NCBI GenBank assembly: GCA_004332335.1
Contig: SISS01000020.1
Span: 1 to 46,495, forward strand
Reading direction: 5' to 3'
DNA: 46,495 nucleotides
Source of the DNA: Methanoregulaceae archaeon UXB-2016
GTDB lineage: Archaea; Halobacteriota; Methanomicrobia; Methanomicrobiales; Methanospirillaceae
Shown: positions 1-8,164 of the stretch, in pieces
Layout of the letters: each line of letters opens with the position of its first letter
Numbering within the stretch: position 1 is the stretch's first letter
The notes under the pieces: generated by a model
The model's input: the letters and a program-made list of their open reading frames with translations, nothing else
Told to the model about the DNA's origin: nothing
Databases searched by the model: none
Program-made: the position numbers and the translations under genes

Positions 1-931
1 CGTTGAGGGCTTGGCCCTGCACCGTGACGAGGGGCGTCCCATTCGAGATCTCGGTGGCCGTGTACTCTCCGGCGACCACGTGATAGGTCAACACGCCCGT
101 CAGGGCCGTCGTGTTCGCGAGCAGACTGTCGATCGTGCCGGGCGGCAGTGCGTCGAACGCCGCGTTCGTCGGGGCGAAGACTGTGTATTTCTCCGTGCCA
201 TTCAGAACCTCGACCAGGCCCGCCTGCTGGACCGCTATTGCAAGGGTCGAGAGCTCGGTGTTCGAGGCCACGAGGTCCGCAATCGTCTGGTTGCCCTGTC
301 CACCTGTCGGTTCGACCGTGATCGTGCCGGTCGGAGTCTCCGTGGCGGTCGGCTCGGTCGTAGTCGGGCTCACCGTGGGCTCGGGCGTCGGGGTCTGGTT
401 CGAGGCTGTCTGGCGCCAGAGCTCCTCGCCGGTGGCGAGGTCAAAGGCATAGACTGTGCCCCGGGAGTCCTGGACAAAGACCTGGTCGTTGACGATGACC
501 GGATTGCCCATGCTGCCTGTCTCGATTTTGGCCTGCCAGCGTTCGGTCAGGCTCGTGATGGTCGATGAGGTGATCGCACTATCCTCGACAGCGCGGGTGT
601 TCGCATCGTCACCGTTCGGGAGGCTCCACTCCGTGGCGTTCGATGCTCCCGGTTCAGGGGTGAGGGTCTCGGTGATCGTGGGTACGCCCTCCTGTGTCGT
701 CGTCACGGTGGGAAGGGCGGTGGTCTCGGTCCCAGCAGGCGTCATGGTCGCCGTGACCGTGACGTTCCCGTCCTCCTGAAGCATGAGCGGACCGCCGGAG
801 AAGGCGGCGAAGGAGGCATACGGTGTTCCGGGGTCTTCCGTGTCGGTAAGACCCGTCGCGATACCCCCCGCCACGATGAGGAGGCAGGCCAGGATGATGA
901 CGGGGGTGATGAGGTTCGGTAGTCGTTTCAT
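1..931 (-). CDS. FAS1 (fasciclin) domain surface protein with a PQQ-like repeat, partial
   Basis: The gene starts at ATG 931-929 and runs off the left edge, so its C-terminus is missing. About 310 residues are visible. The first 25 form an uncleaved anchor or signal helix (MKRLPNLITP followed by a hydrophobic run). A Thr/Pro-rich stretch follows, then a PQQ/beta-propeller-like repeat around residues 126-170 (GNPVIVNDQVFVQDSRG, then YAFDLATGEELW). A second Thr/Pro-rich linker leads to a FAS1 domain from about residue 207, with the family signatures YTVFAPTNAAFDALP and LTYHVVAGEYTA. FAS1 domains act in adhesion at cell surfaces and are common in methanogen exported proteins. The order anchor, one PQQ repeat, linker, FAS1 is read directly. 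Extracellular location is inferred from the anchor and the low-complexity linkers. The ligand is unknown. Confidence 0.85.
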   Translation of the reverse strand, partial: MKRLPNLITPVIILACLLIVAGGIATGLTDTEDPGTPYASFAAFSGGPLMLQEDGNVTVTATMTPAGTETTALPTVTTTQEGVPTITETLTPEPGASNATEWSLPNGDDANTRAVEDSAITSSTITSLTERWQAKIETGSMGNPVIVNDQVFVQDSRGTVYAFDLATGEELWRQTASNQTPTPEPTVSPTTTEPTATETPTGTITVEPTGGQGNQTIADLVASNTELSTLAIAVQQAGLVEVLNGTEKYTVFAPTNAAFDALPPGTIDSLLANTTALTGVLTYHVVAGEYTATEISNGTPLVTVQGQALN

Positions 932-951
932 GAACCGGGCTAATACTGGTT

Positions 952-964
952 ATGTGTATTAAAA
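952..964 (-). promoter_or_regulatory. Putative TATA box for the FAS1 gene
   Basis: On the minus strand the A/T-rich element TTTTAATAC lies about 25-33 bases before ATG 931, the archaeal TATA-box distance for a leaderless or nearly leaderless transcript. It suggests the FAS1 gene has its own promoter instead of relying on read-through from the regulator gene upstream. Confidence 0.45.
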
Positions 965-1064
965 CTTGTCCGGGAAAAAGAGGAAAAACGGCAGGATTAC
1001 ATCTGAATTTGAATTTAGGTCCAATACCTTGACGTTTTTTGAGGGGGGGTGTTTCGTGAAATTC

Positions 1065-1640
1065 TTACGCTCGCCGCTTGCGGGCCTGGAACCGATCGTA
1101 GAGGAAGAGCGCCGCGAGGACTACGAGGCCGCCGAGCAGGATATACGGGACGACCGAGTCCGGGGCCGGGCCCGCATAGGTCATCGACCCTGCGCCCGGC
1201 ATCATGGGCCCGTTCGTCTCGACAGTCCTGGCGGCCATCATGTCTCCGGTCGGGGCGAGGGCTTCGAGCACCCCTGCGATCAGCACGGTGCCGCCGAGCG
1301 CAAGCCCAAGGGTTGCGTACTTCCTGAGCAGAGTCCTGAGGTCCTCCCGCCCCGGCGTCACGATCACGACCCGATCGGTCAGTCGATAGACCTTCTGCTC
1401 CCGCCCCTTTCGGCTCCACCTCGTCTCCGTGACCTCGATCACACCCGCATCTACCAGGTGCTCGAGGTGGTAGGCCGCCGTCGTGATCGGGATCTCGAGC
1501 CGGCCGGCGAGGGCCGAGGCGGTCAGAGGCTCCTCGCTGAGGACCTGGAGGATCTCTCCGGCAGTCGGCGAAGCGATCGCCCGCGCGAGCGTCTGAGCCT
1601 CGGGGTCCCCCGGGTGCAGGATCCTGGGTTCGTTATCCAT
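1065..1640 (-). CDS. Winged-helix transcriptional regulator with two C-terminal membrane segments
   Basis: 191 residues. Residues about 17-95 form an ArsR-like winged helix: a helix pair with ILQVLSEEPLTASALAGRLE, a recognition helix around TTAAYHLEHLVDAG, and a basic wing (RWSRKGREQKVYRLTD). Two hydrophobic segments follow at about 109-128 and 164-183 with a Met/Gly-rich loop between them, so the DNA-binding domain is probably tethered to the cytoplasmic face of the membrane. Its ATG overlaps the alaS stop by 8 bases, implying co-transcription behind alaS. The next gene downstream on the same strand is the FAS1 surface protein, a possible target by position only. Domain type is clear; the regulon is unknown. 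Confidence 0.85.
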   Translation of the reverse strand: MDNEPRILHPGDPEAQTLARAIASPTAGEILQVLSEEPLTASALAGRLEIPITTAAYHLEHLVDAGVIEVTETRWSRKGREQKVYRLTDRVVIVTPGREDLRTLLRKYATLGLALGGTVLIAGVLEALAPTGDMMAARTVETNGPMMPGAGSMTYAGPAPDSVVPYILLGGLVVLAALFLYDRFQARKRRA

Positions 1641-4374
1641 TCAACGCAGTCGTGATCAGGCGGCGCCCCGTCTTCAGGGCCTCGCCGCCGAGTTCGGGTT
1701 CGGGAGAGATCGCATGGGCCATGGTCATGTTGCCGCCGCCCTTGCCGCCGACCGCCTCGGAGATCTCGCCGAGGACGGCGCCCGCGTTCACCCGGGGTGT
1801 CCCCGAGGCGAGCACCATGTGGAGCCGATCGCTCGAGGAGGCGAGGAGGGCGACGCCGTTGGTCTTTGCGAGTTTTCTGGCGAGCGCCGCGAGTTGCGAC
1901 GGATCCACATCGAGCTCGCGGATCACGACCTGAGCCGGCCCGATCTGCTCGTAGTCGATCTGGGCGAGCTCAAGCTCGACGAGCTTCTTTCTGAGCCGCT
2001 CGACCTCCTTGCCGCGGTCCTTCCATTCGGTGAAGAACCGCTGGACAGTCGATGGCAGGTTCTCAGGCTGGATCCGGAGCTCGGCCGCCGCGTCCGCAAG
2101 CAGTCTTTCGGTCTGCTGCATGGCCTCGATCGCGGCCCGGCCGGCCGCAAAGACGATCCGCTCGATCCCGTCCTGGATGTGCTCGACCGCGAGGATCTTG
2201 ATCACGCCGATCTCGCCCGTGGTCCGAACGTGGGTCCCGGCGCAGGCCTGGATCTCACTGCCGACCTGGACCACCCGGATCTTGGCACCGGGAGGCACGC
2301 CGCCCTGGTAGAGGCCGAATCCGTACTTCTGCTCGGCCCGCTGCCGCTCCTCCTGCTTGATATAGACCGGCTTGTTGTGCTGGAGGATCTGATTCGCGCG
2401 GAGCTCGATGCGTCGGAGTTCCTCCTCCGAAATGTGCTTGAAGTGCCGGATATCGAGCCGGGCCGAGTCCGAGCCCTTCTGGGCCCCGGCCTGGTGGATG
2501 TGGGCGCCGAGCACCTCTTTTGCCGCGTGAAGCAGGACGTGGGTGGCCGTGTGGTGGCGCATGAGCGACCAGCGCCGCTCCTCGTCGACCATCCCCTTGA
2601 CCCGTTCGCCCCGTTTGAGCACGCCGCCCGCGACCTTATGCAGGATCACCTCGCCCATCTTGACCACGTCCTCGACGCGGACCATCAACTCGGACGAGAG
2701 GAGGGTGCCCGTATCCGCGGGCTGGCCGCCGCCTTCGGGATAGAAGAGGCTCTGGTCGAGGACCACGTACCCGTCGAAGAAGTCGAGGACGATCGCCTCG
2801 AACTCCACCTCGCATGGCTGCTCGTAGTAGAGGGCTTTTGTGGCCGGCAGGGCCGTGACACGCGTCTCGTACCGCGCCATCGGGTTCTCGGCGGTCTCCT
2901 TCTGGCTCTCCGAGTGCATGGAGGCCACGAGTGAATAGAAGTTGTCGGGGAGCTCGACGACCGCTCCCTCGGCCGCGGCCACCTCGCGGATCAGCTCCGC
3001 CGGGAGGCCGTGGGAGTCGTAGAGGGTCACCACCTCGGCGAGCGGGACCTTCTGGCTCTTCTTCTTGTAGGACGCGGCCACCTTCTGGATGATCCGGGTG
3101 CCCCGTTCGATCGTCGCGCCGTACTTCTCGGTCTCGCGCTCGACGATCTCGCGGATGACGTCGAGGGACTGCTCGAACTGCTCATCGCCGATCTCACGGC
3201 ACTGCCGCTCGACGAGGTCGGCGAGCGAGAGGTCGAGGTGGAGGTCGTTCATCACGCGGAGGGTCCGGCGGAGCACGAGCCGCGCCAGGTATCCCTCGCG
3301 CACATTGGAGGGCACGATGCAGTCTCCAAGCATGTAGGCGAGGCAGCGCGAGTGGTCCGCGATCGTGTAGACCTGCTCGATCGGCGTGATCATCTTGGTC
3401 AGCCGGTCGATGGGGACGTCGATCGCGGCCGCCACCTTCTTTCGAAGGGCGAAGAGGTTCGGGCCCGAGATGTCCATCAGGCCGGCGAACTTCGCGTTGA
3501 GCGCGAGGATCTTCGTATAGTTCTTGTCCGCGAGGTGGTGGTCGAGGCCGGCCTCGGAGAGGAGGGACGAGACGAGATCGGGGAAGACCGCGTCGTAGAT
3601 CGTCGGCGATCCCGAGGAAGCCCAGGTCAGGCGCTCGAGCCCGTACCCGGTGTCGACGATCCGGTTCTGCATCGGGTAGTAGAGCTTACCCTCGAGCTCG
3701 ACAGGGGTGCCGTTCGTCTTCTGCCGTCCGAGGGACATGAAGACCAGGGTCGCGACCTCGAGCCCGCCGATCAGCACCTCGACCGACGGTCCCGCGTTTC
3801 CGCCGCCGACCCACGGGTGCTCCTTGTAGGTGACCTTCGTTATATCCCCGCCGATCGAGGCGAGGAACTGGTCGCAGAGTTCGACCGTCCGGTCCTTCCA
3901 GTAGATCTCGGTCGAGGCGTTGTTGAACGCATGGTGGGCCATCATCTCGAAGAGGGTCAGGTGCCTGCCCGACCGCCCGACCGAGTCGAGGTCGTTGAGA
4001 CGGATGCAGGGCTGCGAGATGGTGAGCGGGTTCGCCGGGGGCGGCACGAGGCCGCCGGTCACGAACGGCTGGAAGTCCGCGATCGATGCGATCGTCAGGT
4101 AGATGTCGTCGCGCCAGCGCGCAGCGACCGGATACCGGTCGATCCTGGTATGCCCGTGCCGCTCGAAGAATGAGAGGTAGGCCTCGCGCATCTCGGGAAG
4201 GGTGTGGGGTGCGAAGACCGGAGCCCCGATAAACGAGTACGGCTCGCAGGGAGCGTCGCCGCAGACCTGTCGTTCCGGATCCCGACTCCAGAACGCAGCT
4301 CCGCAGCTGGTGCAGATGCGCCGCTCGAATCCCTCGGTTCGGAAGTACTCGAGCTGATAGTCCTGTTCACTCAT
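1633..4374 (-). CDS. alaS: Alanyl-tRNA synthetase, archaeal type
   Basis: 913 residues, full length for archaeal AlaRS. It charges tRNA-Ala with alanine in the cytoplasm. The N-terminus has the Cys-rich extension typical of archaeal enzymes (CTSCGAAF near residue 21, CGDAPC near 38), followed by the class II catalytic core. The editing domain carries RHHTATHVLLHA at about residue 605 and CAGTHVRTTGEIG at about 710, the zinc-binding HxxxH and CxxxH pair. The C-terminus has the DHHA1-type Gly-rich stretch (GEISEAVGGKGGGNMTMA). A TATA-like element lies about 37 bases before the ATG. The downstream regulator gene overlaps its stop. Nothing is missing or broken. Confidence 0.97.
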   Translation of the reverse strand: MSEQDYQLEYFRTEGFERRICTSCGAAFWSRDPERQVCGDAPCEPYSFIGAPVFAPHTLPEMREAYLSFFERHGHTRIDRYPVAARWRDDIYLTIASIADFQPFVTGGLVPPPANPLTISQPCIRLNDLDSVGRSGRHLTLFEMMAHHAFNNASTEIYWKDRTVELCDQFLASIGGDITKVTYKEHPWVGGGNAGPSVEVLIGGLEVATLVFMSLGRQKTNGTPVELEGKLYYPMQNRIVDTGYGLERLTWASSGSPTIYDAVFPDLVSSLLSEAGLDHHLADKNYTKILALNAKFAGLMDISGPNLFALRKKVAAAIDVPIDRLTKMITPIEQVYTIADHSRCLAYMLGDCIVPSNVREGYLARLVLRRTLRVMNDLHLDLSLADLVERQCREIGDEQFEQSLDVIREIVERETEKYGATIERGTRIIQKVAASYKKKSQKVPLAEVVTLYDSHGLPAELIREVAAAEGAVVELPDNFYSLVASMHSESQKETAENPMARYETRVTALPATKALYYEQPCEVEFEAIVLDFFDGYVVLDQSLFYPEGGGQPADTGTLLSSELMVRVEDVVKMGEVILHKVAGGVLKRGERVKGMVDEERRWSLMRHHTATHVLLHAAKEVLGAHIHQAGAQKGSDSARLDIRHFKHISEEELRRIELRANQILQHNKPVYIKQEERQRAEQKYGFGLYQGGVPPGAKIRVVQVGSEIQACAGTHVRTTGEIGVIKILAVEHIQDGIERIVFAAGRAAIEAMQQTERLLADAAAELRIQPENLPSTVQRFFTEWKDRGKEVERLRKKLVELELAQIDYEQIGPAQVVIRELDVDPSQLAALARKLAKTNGVALLASSSDRLHMVLASGTPRVNAGAVLGEISEAVGGKGGGNMTMAHAISPEPELGGEALKTGRRLITTALNG

Positions 4375-4410
4375 GAAGACTCACGTGTACATGCTAAATT
4401 GCGGCAGGAT

Positions 4411-4420
4411 TCGATAAATA
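4411..4420 (-). promoter_or_regulatory. Putative alaS TATA box
   Basis: TATTTATCGA on the minus strand, centred about 40 bases before the alaS ATG. This predicts a leader of roughly 10-15 nucleotides. It lies in the 64-base gap between alaS and the SWIM gene, so alaS can be transcribed independently of the two genes upstream. Confidence 0.5.
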
Positions 4421-4438
4421 CTGTGTGATACATCCGTT

Positions 4439-4750
4439 TCAGTCGAGGGCCGCGTGGTACCAGAGATCGTACTCCTCGCAGGCGTGGGTGAGGACCGCGA
4501 TGCGGGCCGCGAGCTGGTGCCAGCAGAACCTGTTTCCGATGAGCGAGCGGTCGCACGTGCAGAGCCCGTCCTCGACCACGTACTCGTCGTTCGTCCCGAC
4601 CACGACCAGAAAGTCGAGGTAGCGTTTGACCGAGCCGGCCTCGACCGCGGCGAGCGCCCGGCGCCCCTGTTCGCCGTAGCACTCGAGGACCGCGCGCCGC
4701 GTCCGCTCGGGGATGGGCCGGCGTTCGTCGGAGCGGGCAGAATCGGTCAT
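4439..4750 (-). CDS. SWIM zinc-finger small protein
   Basis: 103 residues from ATG 4750. A longer reading frame extends upstream, but its first 59 residues are Ser/Pro/Arg shadow sequence overlapping the Nif3 gene, so the internal Met was chosen. The C-terminal half carries a SWIM motif (CxC-x9-CxH) at Cys64, Cys66, Cys76 and His78, within DGLCTCDRSLIGNRFCWH. SWIM domains bind zinc and mediate DNA or protein contacts, and small stand-alone versions are common in archaea and otherwise uncharacterised. The gene begins 10 bases after the Nif3-family gene on the same strand, so the two are probably co-transcribed. The role is unknown. Confidence 0.85.
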   Translation of the reverse strand: MTDSARSDERRPIPERTRRAVLECYGEQGRRALAAVEAGSVKRYLDFLVVVGTNDEYVVEDGLCTCDRSLIGNRFCWHQLAARIAVLTHACEEYDLWYHAALD

Positions 4751-4760
4751 GGGAGCGGGT

Positions 4761-5465
4761 TCATCCACAGAGCTGCATGAAGGGAGGGTCGTCGAGATAT
4801 GGCCACTCCATACGCCCGGCGAGCGCGCGCATCCCCGGGGACTCGAGGGCATAGTGGGTCGACTCGAGGCAGGGGATGGGGGACTCGCGGGCGACGAAGT
4901 GCTTGAGCTCGGCCGAGAGGAAGGCATCGGCCCCGAGTTCGAACGCTTCCCGGATCAGGGCCGGGTCGAACCCACTCCCGCCGACGACCGCCAGCCGCTC
5001 GATCCGCCCCGCCTGCCCGTAGACCCGGAGAGGGCCGAGCACCGCGGCGATCCCAGCCGGGTCGGTCGAGATTCGGCCCACGAGCCCCATGGACAGAGGC
5101 CGGCGATCGGTCAGGTCGAGCAGGTCGGCCAGGGCGTCGTTGATCCCGCCCTCCGCGCGGTCGAGGTTCGTGTGCATCACGTAGAGATGCATCCCGGCGC
5201 CGAGGAGCACACGGAGGAGGCGGGCAGTCTCGCCCGTCACCCGGTTGAGGGGGGCGAAGAGCGGGGAGTGGTGGACCACGAGGGCGTCCGCGCCGAGCGC
5301 CACGGCCTCCTCTGCCACCCGGAGGGTCGCATCGAGGGCTGCCGCCACCCGGTGGACGGGGCGGGTCCCCTCGACCACCAGGCCGATACGCGCCTCGTCG
5401 TACGGCTCAGCGAGCCCGGGGGGCGCGAGCGCCTCCATCTCCTTCACAAACGCCTCGATCTCCAT
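4761..5465 (-). CDS. Nif3/DUF34-family dinuclear metal-binding protein
   Basis: 234 residues from the ATG giving MEIEAFVKEMEALAP; a start 48 bases further up (5513) exists, but family members begin near this point. Metal-ligand motifs of the family are visible: VVHHSPLF (paired His), VMHTNLDRAEGGIND (His and Asp), and near the C-terminus STHYALE (His and Glu four apart). Family members form toroidal hexamers with a dinuclear metal site. Their biochemical role is debated, with links to GTP cyclohydrolase I-like and metal-insertion functions. The gene heads a leftward pair with the SWIM protein and is divergent from the homocysteine cluster. Family assignment is secure; function is not. Confidence 0.9.
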   Translation of the reverse strand: MEIEAFVKEMEALAPPGLAEPYDEARIGLVVEGTRPVHRVAAALDATLRVAEEAVALGADALVVHHSPLFAPLNRVTGETARLLRVLLGAGMHLYVMHTNLDRAEGGINDALADLLDLTDRRPLSMGLVGRISTDPAGIAAVLGPLRVYGQAGRIERLAVVGGSGFDPALIREAFELGADAFLSAELKHFVARESPIPCLESTHYALESPGMRALAGRMEWPYLDDPPFMQLCG

Positions 5466-5562
5466 GCAGGAGTATGGACCCGGCTTCGACAAAAAGCTCG
5501 GCCCGATATGCACAGGAGTAATTTACAAACCTATTTCTATTCATGAAGGGAACCCTTTCTGC

Positions 5563-7068
5563 ATGGAGAGGACCATCGACCTGATCAACGAGCGGATCCG
5601 GGACGGCAACGCGGTCGTCGTGACGGCCGAACGGATGCCGGACCTGGTCGCCGAGCTCGGGGAGGAGGGTGCGCTCGCCGAGGTGGACGTCGTCACGACC
5701 GGTACCTTCGGGGCGATGTGTTCGTCGGGGGTGTTCCTGAACTTCGGGCATGCGGACCCGCCGATCCGGATGGAGCGGGTCTGGCTGAACGACGTCGAGG
5801 CGTACTCGGGGGTCGCCGCGGTCGACGCCTACCTCGGCGCGACCCAGCAGTCCGAGACCCGGCGGGACCAGTACGGCGGGGCCCACGTGATCGAGGACCT
5901 GGTCAGGGGGCACCCGGTCGAGATGCGGGCCTCCTCGCGCGGCACCGACTGCTACCCCCGGCGGACGATCCGGACCGAGCTCGGGCTCGCCGACCTGAAC
6001 CAGGCCGTGATGGTCAACCCGCGGAATGCCTACCAGCGCTACAACGCGGCGGTCAACACGACCGACCGGGTCCTCCACACCTACATGGGCATGCTCCTGC
6101 CGAACCACGGGAACGTGACCTACTCGGGAGCGGGGGTTCTGAACCCGATCTCGAACGATCCGTCCTTCCGCTACATCGGGTCGGGGGTGCCGATCTTCCT
6201 CGGCGGCGCGGAGGGGATGATCATCGGCGAGGGGACCCAGCACTCCCCGGCCGGCGGCTTCGGCACCCTGATGGTGAGCGGCGACCTCAAGGCGATGAGC
6301 CCCGACTATCTCCGGGCCGCGACCATGCACGGCTACGGGGTCACGCTCTACCTCGGGCTCGGGGTGCCGATCCCGGTCCTCGATCTCGAGACGGTCCGCG
6401 CGACCGCCGTGACCGATGCGGACATCCAGGTCGACGTGGTCGACTACGGCGTCCCGTCGCGGGCGCGCCCCGCCCTCCGGAAGGTCTCCTACGCCGAGCT
6501 CCGCTCGGGCCATGTCGAGATCGAGGGCGAGGAGGTGGCCACCTCGCCCCTCTCGTCCTTCCGGATGGCCCGGCAGGTCGCCTCCGTGCTCGCCGACCGG
6601 ATCTCCTCGGGGGGGATGACCCTCGCCCTCCCCACGCGGTCGATCGATCGCACAAAGACGGCCCGACCCATGCGTGAGACCGCGCAGGGCCCCCGCGTCC
6701 GCGAGATCATGGACCGGCAGTCCGTGGCGATCACAGGCGACGAGCCCGTGACCGTCGCCGCCCGAAAACTCCTCAAGGGCGAGACGAACCACCTGGTCGT
6801 GCTTGACTCCGAGGGCCGGCTCGCAGGCATCGTCACGACCTACGACCTCTCGAAGGCCGTGCTCCGGCCCGAGCGCGCCCGCTCGGTCGAGGACGTCATG
6901 ACCCGCCGCGTGATCACGACTGGGCCCGACGAGCCGGTCGACATCGCGGCCCAGAAGCTCCAGCGGAACAATATCAGTGCCCTGCCGGTCGTGGACGCGG
7001 ATCGGCGTGTGGTCGGGATGCTGACCGGGACCAATTTATCAAGGCTGATCGGGAGGGGACGCATATGA
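5563..7068 (+). CDS. L-aspartate semialdehyde sulfurtransferase (COG1900 + CBS pair)
   Basis: 501 residues from ATG 5563. Residues 1 to about 370 form the COG1900/DUF39 catalytic domain and about 385-500 hold two CBS repeats (REIMDRQSVAITGDEPVTVA and VEDVMTRRVITTGPDEPVD). Cys53 in GAMCSSG and Cys130 in GTDCYPRR match the two conserved cysteines of the Methanosarcina homologue MA1821. In methanogens this family converts aspartate semialdehyde plus a reduced sulfur source to homocysteine, using the NIL-ferredoxin encoded next door. The stop overlaps that ferredoxin start by 4 bases, supporting stoichiometric expression. Assignment rests on domain order, cysteines and gene neighbourhood. CBS domains may sense adenine nucleotides or S-adenosylmethionine (inference). 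Confidence 0.93.
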   Translation: MERTIDLINERIRDGNAVVVTAERMPDLVAELGEEGALAEVDVVTTGTFGAMCSSGVFLNFGHADPPIRMERVWLNDVEAYSGVAAVDAYLGATQQSETRRDQYGGAHVIEDLVRGHPVEMRASSRGTDCYPRRTIRTELGLADLNQAVMVNPRNAYQRYNAAVNTTDRVLHTYMGMLLPNHGNVTYSGAGVLNPISNDPSFRYIGSGVPIFLGGAEGMIIGEGTQHSPAGGFGTLMVSGDLKAMSPDYLRAATMHGYGVTLYLGLGVPIPVLDLETVRATAVTDADIQVDVVDYGVPSRARPALRKVSYAELRSGHVEIEGEEVATSPLSSFRMARQVASVLADRISSGGMTLALPTRSIDRTKTARPMRETAQGPRVREIMDRQSVAITGDEPVTVAARKLLKGETNHLVVLDSEGRLAGIVTTYDLSKAVLRPERARSVEDVMTRRVITTGPDEPVDIAAQKLQRNNISALPVVDADRRVVGMLTGTNLSRLIGRGRI

Positions 7069-7451
7069 AACTCGTTGTGACCTTCTCGCGCAAGCGGGGC
7101 CGGGAGCCGGTGATCGCTCAGGTCGTGCGCGATACGGGTGTGCTGATCAATGTCGAGCGCGCCCAGATCGACTCGCACGAGGGCGAGGCCCTGATCGAGG
7201 TCCCGGACGAGGCCTGCCAGCTCGTGCGCGAGCGGATGGAGGCCCTGGGGGCGACCACGCGCCGCCTCGACCGGACCATTCTCTATGACCGGGACGAGTG
7301 CATCGACTGCGGGGCCTGCATCTCGATCTGCCCCCAGGACGTCTTCGGCTTCGACGAAGAGTGGCGGTTGACCGTGGACGAGGGGCGCTGCGTCCTCTGT
7401 GGCAAGTGCGAGCTCGCCTGCCCCCACCGCGCCCTCTCCCTGCAGCTCTGA
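7065..7451 (+). CDS. NIL domain-4Fe-4S ferredoxin, partner of the sulfurtransferase
   Basis: 128 residues. Residues 1-70 form a NIL domain (beginning MKLVVTFSRK). Residues 71-128 hold two 4Fe-4S motifs: Cys79, 82, 85, 89 (CIDCGACISICP) and Cys109, 112, 115, 119 (CVLCGKCELACP). This is the architecture of MA1822, which supplies electrons or sulfur handling for homocysteine synthesis with the COG1900 enzyme. It overlaps the upstream gene by 4 bases and shares a TGATG junction with the UPF0280 gene downstream, making a three-gene translationally coupled unit. All eight cluster cysteines are intact. Confidence 0.95.
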   Translation: MKLVVTFSRKRGREPVIAQVVRDTGVLINVERAQIDSHEGEALIEVPDEACQLVRERMEALGATTRRLDRTILYDRDECIDCGACISICPQDVFGFDEEWRLTVDEGRCVLCGKCELACPHRALSLQL

Positions 7452-8164
7452 TGCTCCGCGAGCGCTTCCACTGCCGCGAGACGCATGCGGCCCTCCTCGG
7501 AGACGAGGAGCGCCACCTCCTCGCCGCGAAGGAGGCGATCCTGGCCGCCCGGGCCGCGATCGAACGCGTGGGGATCCGGGACCCCTTCTTTCTCACGAGC
7601 CTCGAGCCATGGGACCCCGGCGACGACCACCCGATCGTCCGTCGCATGGTCCGGGCCGCGGCCGATGCCGGGGTGGGGCCGATGGCCGCGGTCGCCGGGG
7701 CTGTCGCTGCGGCCGGGGTCGAGGCGATGGTCGAGGCGGGCGCCGCCTTCGGGGTGGTCGAGAACGGCGGCGACATCGCGTTCGTGACCGACCGCCCCCT
7801 GCGGATCGGAGTTCACGCGGGCAGCTCGGTCTACTCGGACCGGTACGCGTTCGTCCTGCCGCCGACCCGGTCGGTCCGGGGCTGTTGCACCTCTTCGGCC
7901 ACGGTCGGGCCCTCGGTCTCGTTCGGCACGGCCGATGCCGTGACCGTCTTCTCCGACGATCCGGTCCTGGCCGACGCCTGGGCGACCCGGCTCTGCAACG
8001 ACCTCCGGCCGGAGGACCGCTCGGCCCTCGACCGGCTCGACCCTGCTCGAGTCACGGCCGTCTGCGCCGTCTTCGACCGGGAGGTGGTACGGTGGGGAGC
8101 GGTCCCCCCGGTGGTCCGCGCGCGGGTCGACCCGGCCCTCATCACGGCCGTCGACTCGCGCTAG
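7451..8164 (+). CDS. UPF0280 (COG2122) family protein, homocysteine-cluster accessory
   Basis: 237 residues from ATG 7451, which overlaps the ferredoxin stop by 1 base (TGATG). Family features: an RERFHCRET start, the Gly/Ala-rich segment GPMAAVAGAVAAAGVEAM, VVENGGDIAF, and the CCTSSATVGPSVSFGTADAVTV block, which resembles the ApbE-like fold assigned to UPF0280 proteins. COG2122 genes recur beside COG1900 and NIL-ferredoxin genes in anaerobes, so a role in sulfide delivery or cofactor supply for homocysteine formation is a reasonable inference. It ends convergently with the next gene: both stop codons share the four bases CTAG at 8161-8164. Confidence 0.88.
   Translation: MLRERFHCRETHAALLGDEERHLLAAKEAILAARAAIERVGIRDPFFLTSLEPWDPGDDHPIVRRMVRAAADAGVGPMAAVAGAVAAAGVEAMVEAGAAFGVVENGGDIAFVTDRPLRIGVHAGSSVYSDRYAFVLPPTRSVRGCCTSSATVGPSVSFGTADAVTVFSDDPVLADAWATRLCNDLRPEDRSALDRLDPARVTAVCAVFDREVVRWGAVPPVVRARVDPALITAVDSR

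Noticed and set aside
1714-4173. Long plus-strand open frames opposite alaS
   Set aside because: GC-rich codon-bias shadows; composition is Leu/Asp/Arg/Glu-rich with no motifs, and alaS is unambiguous on the other strand.
5466-5513. Earlier start for the Nif3-family gene
   Set aside because: The 16 extra residues do not resemble the family start and lie in the divergent promoter region.
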